The notes below the pieces were generated by a model. The model ran no database searches. It was not told the origin of the DNA and saw nothing but the letters and a program-made list of their open reading frames with translations. This document shows, in pieces, positions 15,074 through 17,651 of a stretch of DNA of 17,651 bases (position 1 is the first letter of the stretch; the number at the start of each line of letters is the position of its first letter). The DNA comes from NAT127 sp041655035 (GTDB lineage: Bacteria > Pseudomonadota > Gammaproteobacteria > Pseudomonadales > Porticoccaceae), in NCBI GenBank assembly GCA_041655035.1, contig JBAZCN010000061.1:1-17651 (forward strand). Direction: 5' to 3'. The position numbers and the translations under genes are program-made.

Positions 15074-15856
15074 TCAGATACCGAGGCCGGCGAAAAAACT
15101 CCGCAGTTGCTCAGCCCCGCCCTCTTCCCAGGCCCGCAGGGCCGCGGTGCCGATGATCGCCATATCGGCCCGACCGCGGAGGAAATCGATGTCATCCTTG
15201 CCGCTGACACCGAAACCGACGCCGATGGGCAACCCGGTGTGCCGCCGGCAACGACCGAGAAAGTGGTCGAGGTCGTCACTCATCTCGGTCTTGCTGCCGG
15301 TAACGCCCTTGCGCGCCACGGCATAGATCATCCCCTGGGACGCGGCGCCGAGCCTGGCGAGACTTTTGTCGGTGCTGGTCGGCGTCATCAGCAGCACCGG
15401 CGCGAGGCCGTACCGTGCCGACAGGCCGTGCAATTCGCCGGCTTCGTCCACCGGCAGGTCGGGGAGGATATAGCCGCAGCCGCCGGCGTCCCTCAGGCGC
15501 TGCAGGAAAGTTTCCGCACCCATTTTGAACGCCGTGTTGTAGTACCCCATCATCAATACCTTGAAGGGGAAATGATCCGCCACTCTTTTCATGAAGGCGA
15601 AGCAGTCGGCCGGGCTTACTCCGGCCTTCAGTGCCAGTTCGTTGGCGCGCACGAACAGCGGACCGTCGGCGCTCGGCTCTGAAAACGGGAACTGCAGCTC
15701 GACGAGATCGACATCGAACTCCGCCATGATCTCCAGCTCCTTCCAGTTATCCTCGAAGGACGGGTAGCCACAGACCACGTGGGTCATCACCAGCAGCTCT
15801 TTGCGCTGCTTGCGTTGGCGCAGGTATTGCTCGAGCCCCACAGAATTAAACGCCAT
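15074..15856 (-). CDS. trpA: Tryptophan synthase alpha subunit
   Basis: Cleaves indole-3-glycerol phosphate to indole and glyceraldehyde 3-phosphate, passing indole to TrpB. It has 260 residues (E. coli 268). Catalytic residues align: E53 in LVEL and D64 in SADGP, matching E. coli Glu49 and Asp60. The loop ARKGVTGSK carries the conserved Gly-Val-Thr-Gly, and GVGFGVSGKDD and IIGTAAL are the phosphate-binding blocks. However, the signature region reads VELQFPFSEPSADG, with Gln where Gly is usual and Ser where a hydrophobic residue is usual. The start is the ATG at 15856, overlapping the trpB end by 11 nt; the upstream open frame is antisense-like and not family-like. This is a divergent lineage of TrpA, probably functional. 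Confidence 0.93.
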   Translation of the reverse strand: MAFNSVGLEQYLRQRKQRKELLVMTHVVCGYPSFEDNWKELEIMAEFDVDLVELQFPFSEPSADGPLFVRANELALKAGVSPADCFAFMKRVADHFPFKVLMMGYYNTAFKMGAETFLQRLRDAGGCGYILPDLPVDEAGELHGLSARYGLAPVLLMTPTSTDKSLARLGAASQGMIYAVARKGVTGSKTEMSDDLDHFLGRCRRHTGLPIGVGFGVSGKDDIDFLRGRADMAIIGTAALRAWEEGGAEQLRSFFAGLGI

Positions 15857-17096
15857 AGTCAGCCGCCTTGTTGCGAATGAAGTCTTTCCATTTCTTGTCA
15901 TCGAGGGCGTCGGCAATGGTGAAGATGTCCTTGTCGCCACGGCCGGACTGGTTGATGAGAATGATCTCGTCCCTGCCCATCGTCGGCGCCTCCTCGATGG
16001 CCATGGCAAAGGCGTGGGTGCTTTCCAGCGCCGGGATCAGGCCTTCGCTGCGCATCACCCGCTTGAGGGTGTCACGCACCTGCTCGTCGGTGGCGGCGGT
16101 AAAGCGTACCCGATCGTTCTCCCACAGGTGGACGAGGATCGGATTGACGCCGATATAGTCGAGGCCGGCGGCGATGGAGTGGGTTTCCAGCATATTGCCG
16201 TTGTCGTCCTGCAGGAAGTAGGTCTTGAAACCCTGGGCGACGCCGACCGAGGCATCGGGATAGGCGAGTCGCGCCGCGTGCTGGCCGGAGTCGGGGCCGT
16301 GGCCGCCGGCCTCGCAGGCCACCAGCTCGACGCTCGCCTCGTCGAGGAAGCCCTGGAAGATACCGATGGCGTTGGAGCCGCCGCCGACGCAGGCGTAGAC
16401 CCGGTCGGGCAGCCGCCCCGCCGCCGCGACGATCTGCTCCCGCGCTTCCAGGCCGATGATCGACTGGAAGTAGCTGACCATCTCCGGAAACGGATGCGGG
16501 CCACAGGCGGTGCCAAGCACGTAGTGGGTATCGTGCATGTTGGTTACCCAGTCCCTGAGCGCCTCGTTGATCGCATCCTTGAGGGTTTTCTGGCCGTCCT
16601 CGACGGCCACCACGGTGGCGCCCATGCGTTCCATCCAGAACACGTTGGGGCGCTGGCGCGCGACATCCACCGCACCCATGTAGATGGTGCAGTCGAAGCC
16701 GAAGCGGGCGGCCATGGTTGCCGTGGCGTAGCCGTGCTGGCCGGCGCCGGTTTCGGCTATCACCCGGGTCTTGCCCAGCCGTTTGCACAGCAGCCCCTGC
16801 CCCAGCACGTTGTTGATCTTGTGGGATCCAGTGTGGCCGAGGTCTTCGCGCTTGACATAGATCTGCGCCCCGCCGAGCTGTTTCGACAGGTTGGCGAGGT
16901 GGGTCACCGGCGTGGGTCGGCCCGAGTAGGAGTGCAGCAGGTCCACATACTCCTGCCAGAAAGTCGGGTCCTGCTTGCAGCCGGCAAAGCAGTCCTGCAA
17001 CTCCTCGATGGTGGCGGAGAGAATTTCCGGCAGGAAGGTGCCGCCGTACTCGCCGTAGTAGCCTTTGCGGCCGTCGGCAAAATCGAAAATGGACAT
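15846..17096 (-). CDS. trpB: Tryptophan synthase beta subunit
   Basis: PLP enzyme that condenses indole with L-serine to give L-tryptophan. It has 416 residues (E. coli 397). The PLP lysine is K93 in HTGSHKINN, the catalytic glutamate is E115 in AETGAGQHG, and the phosphate loop is CVGGGSNAIG. NEALRDWVTNMHDTHYVLGTACGPHPFP is the standard block. Differences from common proteobacterial TrpB include Ser for Ala before the lysine pair, Tyr in GQHGYATAT, and IGVNPILVHLWEND where PGVGPEHSYL is usual. It is not the longer TrpB2 type. The ATG at 17096 has no Shine-Dalgarno, and the predicted leader is only about 23 nt, so there is no room for a trp leader-peptide attenuator. The 11-nt overlap with trpA indicates one operon; no other trp gene or trpI is adjacent. 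Confidence 0.95.
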   Translation of the reverse strand: MSIFDFADGRKGYYGEYGGTFLPEILSATIEELQDCFAGCKQDPTFWQEYVDLLHSYSGRPTPVTHLANLSKQLGGAQIYVKREDLGHTGSHKINNVLGQGLLCKRLGKTRVIAETGAGQHGYATATMAARFGFDCTIYMGAVDVARQRPNVFWMERMGATVVAVEDGQKTLKDAINEALRDWVTNMHDTHYVLGTACGPHPFPEMVSYFQSIIGLEAREQIVAAAGRLPDRVYACVGGGSNAIGIFQGFLDEASVELVACEAGGHGPDSGQHAARLAYPDASVGVAQGFKTYFLQDDNGNMLETHSIAAGLDYIGVNPILVHLWENDRVRFTAATDEQVRDTLKRVMRSEGLIPALESTHAFAMAIEEAPTMGRDEIILINQSGRGDKDIFTIADALDDKKWKDFIRNKAADYGV

Positions 17097-17126
17097 AGGG
17101 ATGGCGTGATGGCAAGTGAGCCCGCT

Positions 17127-17155
17127 ATCTTAGCCAAGGCGCCAGCCGGTAACAA
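17127..17155 (-). promoter_or_regulatory. Predicted promoter of trpBA
   Basis: Minus strand: -35 TTGTTA (17150-17155), 17-bp spacer, -10 TAAGAT (17127-17132). The predicted start is near 17120, leaving a leader of about 23 nt. A hairpin-type dyad, ACCGCAG (17173-17179) and CTGCGGT (17198-17204), lies about 18 bp upstream of the -35 and could be an activator site. Confidence 0.6.
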
Positions 17156-17179
17156 GATCGGGGTTCTCCGTGACCGCAG

Positions 17180-17313
17180 GGCAATCGCGCTATCGGTCTG
17201 CGGTGCTCATCTTGACAGCATCTGGAGCTCCGCAGCCCAGCCACCGCCTTGGGCAAGGCAGCGGCCTCACCATGTTGCCAAATACATGCTGACTACTAAG
17301 TAGCGCGATTGCC
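17180..17313. repeat. 13-bp inverted repeat enclosing about 108 bp
   Basis: GGCAATCGCGCTA at 17180-17192 returns as its exact reverse complement at 17301-17313, and pairing resumes for 3 bp after a one-base offset (GCAG outside the left arm, TGC outside the right). The inner 108 bp has no gene. It holds the right arm of a 7-bp dyad (17198-17204), a small hairpin GCCTT-GGGC-AAGGC, and CTACTAAGTAG. No target duplication is evident. It may be a remnant of a small non-autonomous element or a regulatory repeat pair. Confidence 0.5.
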
Positions 17314-17341
17314 TGCCTGCGCCCGGTCGCCGGCGCCGCCG

Positions 17342-17651
17342 TCAGGGCACCAGCGCCGGCCAGTCACGGGCCTCGAGATACGCCGCCAGGTTCTTGGGGC
17401 GGTAGCCCGGATTGCCATCCCAACGGGCCTTGACGGACTGGTGGATCAACACCTCTTGCCCGCCGTGGATCAACGGCCGGTGGAACGGTTTTTTCGAACG
17501 GTAGATATGCTTGCGCGACTGGTGCAGCGTGGCCAGGGGATCGGGCTTGAGGCTGGTGGCCAGATACGATTCGATGCCCAGCCCCGCCGCCCCCGCTTCG
17601 GCGATCATCCACTGGAAGGGAATGTCCGACAGCAGGCAGCCGCTCTTGTCC
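17342..17651 (-). CDS. Probable DUF2235 (Tle1-like hydrolase) protein, C-terminal fragment
   Basis: The frame is open to the right edge; 102 residues are visible, ending in TGA at 17344-17342. The fragment begins DKSGCLLSDIPFQWMIAEAGAAGLGIE and later has LIHQSVKARW and GYRPKNLAAYLE. This pattern, LSDI-x-x-x-WM-x-x-EA near the end followed by I-H-x-S-V and Y-R-P-x-N-L, is what I know from DUF2235 proteins, alpha/beta hydrolases related to type VI secretion phospholipases of the Tle1 class. The catalytic GxSxG serine would lie upstream, out of view, so neither activity nor secretion can be judged. An internal ATG at 17608 is unlikely to be the real start because the family-like LSDI-x-x-x-WM block begins before it. 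It is transcribed in the same direction as trpB, 245 bp upstream. Confidence 0.6.
   Translation of the reverse strand, partial: DKSGCLLSDIPFQWMIAEAGAAGLGIESYLATSLKPDPLATLHQSRKHIYRSKKPFHRPLIHGGQEVLIHQSVKARWDGNPGYRPKNLAAYLEARDWPALVP

Noticed and set aside
15801..17303. 500-codon plus-strand open frame opposite trpB
   Set aside because: Antisense shadow of a strongly conserved trpB; no ribosome-binding site and His/Gly/Val-rich low-complexity product.

Overview
The window comes from a high-GC gammaproteobacterium. The gene order mraZ-rnpB-rsmI-lpoA-yraN-diaA-dolP is the one I know from Pseudomonas, and the protein sequences suggest a Pseudomonadales or Cellvibrionales/Halieaceae-type marine lineage; that placement is inference. 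About 95% of the window is coding or stable RNA. I found no CRISPR array, tRNA, rRNA, prophage or insertion sequence.

Layout. From the left edge to about 4080 is the start of the division and cell-wall (dcw) cluster on the minus strand, in transcription order mraZ, rsmH, ftsL, ftsI, murE. The genes touch or overlap. Their promoter is followed by three 10-bp-spaced TGGG-type repeats, the expected MraZ operator. Next comes an AT-rich gene-free stretch, then the RNase P RNA gene (4327-4715, minus). A complete metY (O-acetylhomoserine sulfhydrylase, minus) follows, with its own strong promoter, a perfect 16-bp palindrome over the -10 element and a leader of about 215 nt. It interrupts the usual rnpB-rsmI adjacency.

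From 6363 to 10698 are the divergent rsmI (minus) and the plus-strand set lpoA-yraN-diaA-dolP, which serve peptidoglycan synthase activation, an unknown nuclease-like role, replication initiation and outer-membrane integrity. The start codons of rsmI and lpoA overlap head to head, so each promoter must lie within the other gene. After paired hairpins where transcription converges, 10762-14903 (minus) encodes a two-gene RND efflux system: adaptor, then HAE1-type permease, with no outer-membrane channel gene in view. From 15074 to 17096 (minus) is trpB-trpA with its own promoter and no other trp gene; the TrpA signature is atypical. The right edge holds the C-terminal end of a probable DUF2235 (Tle1-like hydrolase) protein.

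Most of the window is housekeeping and I see no clearly new multi-gene system. The points most worth a second look are the regulated metY insertion, the atypical trpBA pair, the SSQ motif in FtsI, the overlapping rsmI/lpoA starts, and an inverted repeat upstream of trpB. Non-ATG starts are frequent: ftsI, lpoA and the RND adaptor use TTG, and mraZ, rsmI, yraN and dolP use GTG.
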